64,000 nt of DNA from Formicarius rufipectus. Lineage: Eukaryota; Chordata; Aves; Passeriformes; Formicariidae. The stretch's first letter is position 1; each line of letters starts with the position of its first letter. The position numbers were made by a program, and so were the translations under genes. Below the pieces are notes generated by a model. It ran no database searches. It had not been told where the DNA came from and saw only the letters and a list, made by a program, of their open reading frames with translations. The stretch spans positions 518,185-582,184 of the forward strand of contig VXAU01001826.1 in the NCBI GenBank assembly GCA_013399695.1, in the 5' to 3' direction. This document shows, one piece after another, positions 62,918 through 64,000 of the stretch.

Positions 62918-64000
62918 ATGTGCAGTGTAAGAAGCTACAATAATATATTAACAAATTACAACATTTTTTTCAATGAAAAGGTGGTGTGTACCCAAAATAA
63001 AAGTATGAGCAGCAGCACAAGGTACTCAGCCAGGGTTAGCAGTTGCTGGGCTGTTGCAATCTGGGTTTCAGCTGTGCTCAGGACAGGCCTCAGGCATCTT
63101 ATATGTGGGCTGCTGAAAGCCAGGATTGCTAGAGAATGCCCTGGGAGGTGTGGCTCGGTCCCCGTCTACTGGATTTGGAGCAGCATGTCAACTGTTTACA
63201 TGGCATTCAGTGGGTTACACAGTGTCTTTTGCAATGTGCTTCATGAGTAGGAGCACAGTTACAGTGTCAGAAGTTGCTACTTCATTTGATTATTACGCTG
63301 TGATGCCCTGAACTTCTCACTGCAGTAGATAAAGACCAGCTAGGATTACAGAGGTATTGCAAACAATAGCACAAAGTAAGAACAGTTTTTAATTTACAGT
63401 CTGTGTCAGTTTTATTTCTGTGTCATTATTACTTGGTAGGTTACTTGCCCACTGAAAATGAAGTAAGATCTTTATTTGACACAAATAGTTTGCCTTAGAT
63501 GAGGCAAACTTAGAGGCAATGCTAACCGAATAGAAAATTCTAAGTTCTATTTATGGCCCATTGAATTCCACAAAATGAGGAAGAAATGCATCCATTCAAA
63601 ATACTAGTTGCCACTAGAATAACTATTTGTCCAGAATATTATTTTCTGGGAAGTCTAATTTTTGCATTCCAGCTACTTTGCTAACTAGCAGTAACTCAAA
63701 ACAAAGAATGGTTTTGCAGAAATTTAATCATTACCTTTGGCTGTGAGTGCCAATTGCTCAGAGAAAATTGTGCTACCACTTTAACTGACAGTTTAGTTGA
63801 GGCTCTTCTGCCTATCAGTGTAAATCCAGGGATGATTTGTTGTGCACCTGAATCTACTGACTAAAATGAACAAGCTGGAAAAATAAACTTCATGTGAAAT
63901 GTGAGAGCATGATTTGAAATAATGAAGTAGTTGCAAATGCCAAGCTAATGTGAAATCGAAGAGAAGGAGAGTAAGCCTGTTGTGATTCTGGGAGCAGCAG

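Larger units (their letters stand above)
60452..64000. other. Unique non-coding DNA with T/G tracts, no gene seen
   Basis: Besides the simple repeats listed, the segment 63010-63250 is slightly GC-richer and carries a 112-codon + strand frame (62912-63250) with no recognisable family. A second frame overlaps it in another phase, so it is treated as chance. 63260-64000 shows only AT-leaning unique DNA. Confidence 0.6.

Noticed and set aside
62912..63250. 112-codon + strand frame in a GC-richer patch
   Set aside because: A second frame overlaps it in another phase. No homology recognised.
1..64000. Search for tRNA, known microRNA, retroviral LTR pairs and SINEs
   Set aside because: No B-box-like tRNA arm, no familiar microRNA mature sequence, no long direct repeats of LTR type and no SINE body were recognised by eye. 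Very diverged copies could be missed.

Overview
The window looks like nuclear DNA of a bird, or less likely another sauropsid. The diagnostic signal is a set of seven CR1 LINE fragments. Several end in the typical CR1 3' tail built from ATTCTATG-like octamers, and they carry the usual 3' blocks (a CTGCCCAGGGAAGTGG-like segment, then CATCCCTGGAGGT, then TCTTTTCCAACCTAAA). Interspersed repeats are sparse, with short CR1 pieces, microsatellites and no recognisable SINE families, which fits a bird better than a mammal. Species cannot be told from the sequence.

I find no supportable protein-coding gene. Every open frame is short (at most about 180 codons). The longest are low-complexity, run into a CR1 copy, or sit where slightly higher GC thins out stop codons on both strands. 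No CpG-rich promoter, tRNA, rRNA or known microRNA was recognised. The best reading is intergenic or intronic DNA. A weak hint that any host gene runs along the + strand is that all the long T and T/G tracts are T-rich on the + strand.

Layout: 1-244 is a CR1 cut by the window edge and missing its 3' end. 245-27857 is mainly unique DNA with microsatellites, a GC-richer patch (13985-14520), long T tracts (22521-22612, 25226-25353) and a possible conserved regulatory block (23690-24310). 27858-28010 is an old CR1 on the - strand. 28011-36184 holds a pre-miRNA-like hairpin (29079-29153), another possible regulatory block and a bare CR1 tail (34030-34092). 36185-36401 is a CR1 with an internal deletion and 40690-40920 is a diverged - strand CR1. 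45983-46098 is an AT-rich cluster of three perfect hairpins. 47255-47858 is the longest CR1. 47859-60207 is unique DNA with three homeobox/GATA/POU-site-rich stretches. 60208-60451 is a - strand CR1. The last 3.5 kb holds T/G tracts and a small tandem duplication.

No new gene system is evident. The most checkable leads are the two hairpin loci, the clustered transcription-factor-site blocks, and a few weak spliced-exon candidates near 10.2-11.6 kb.
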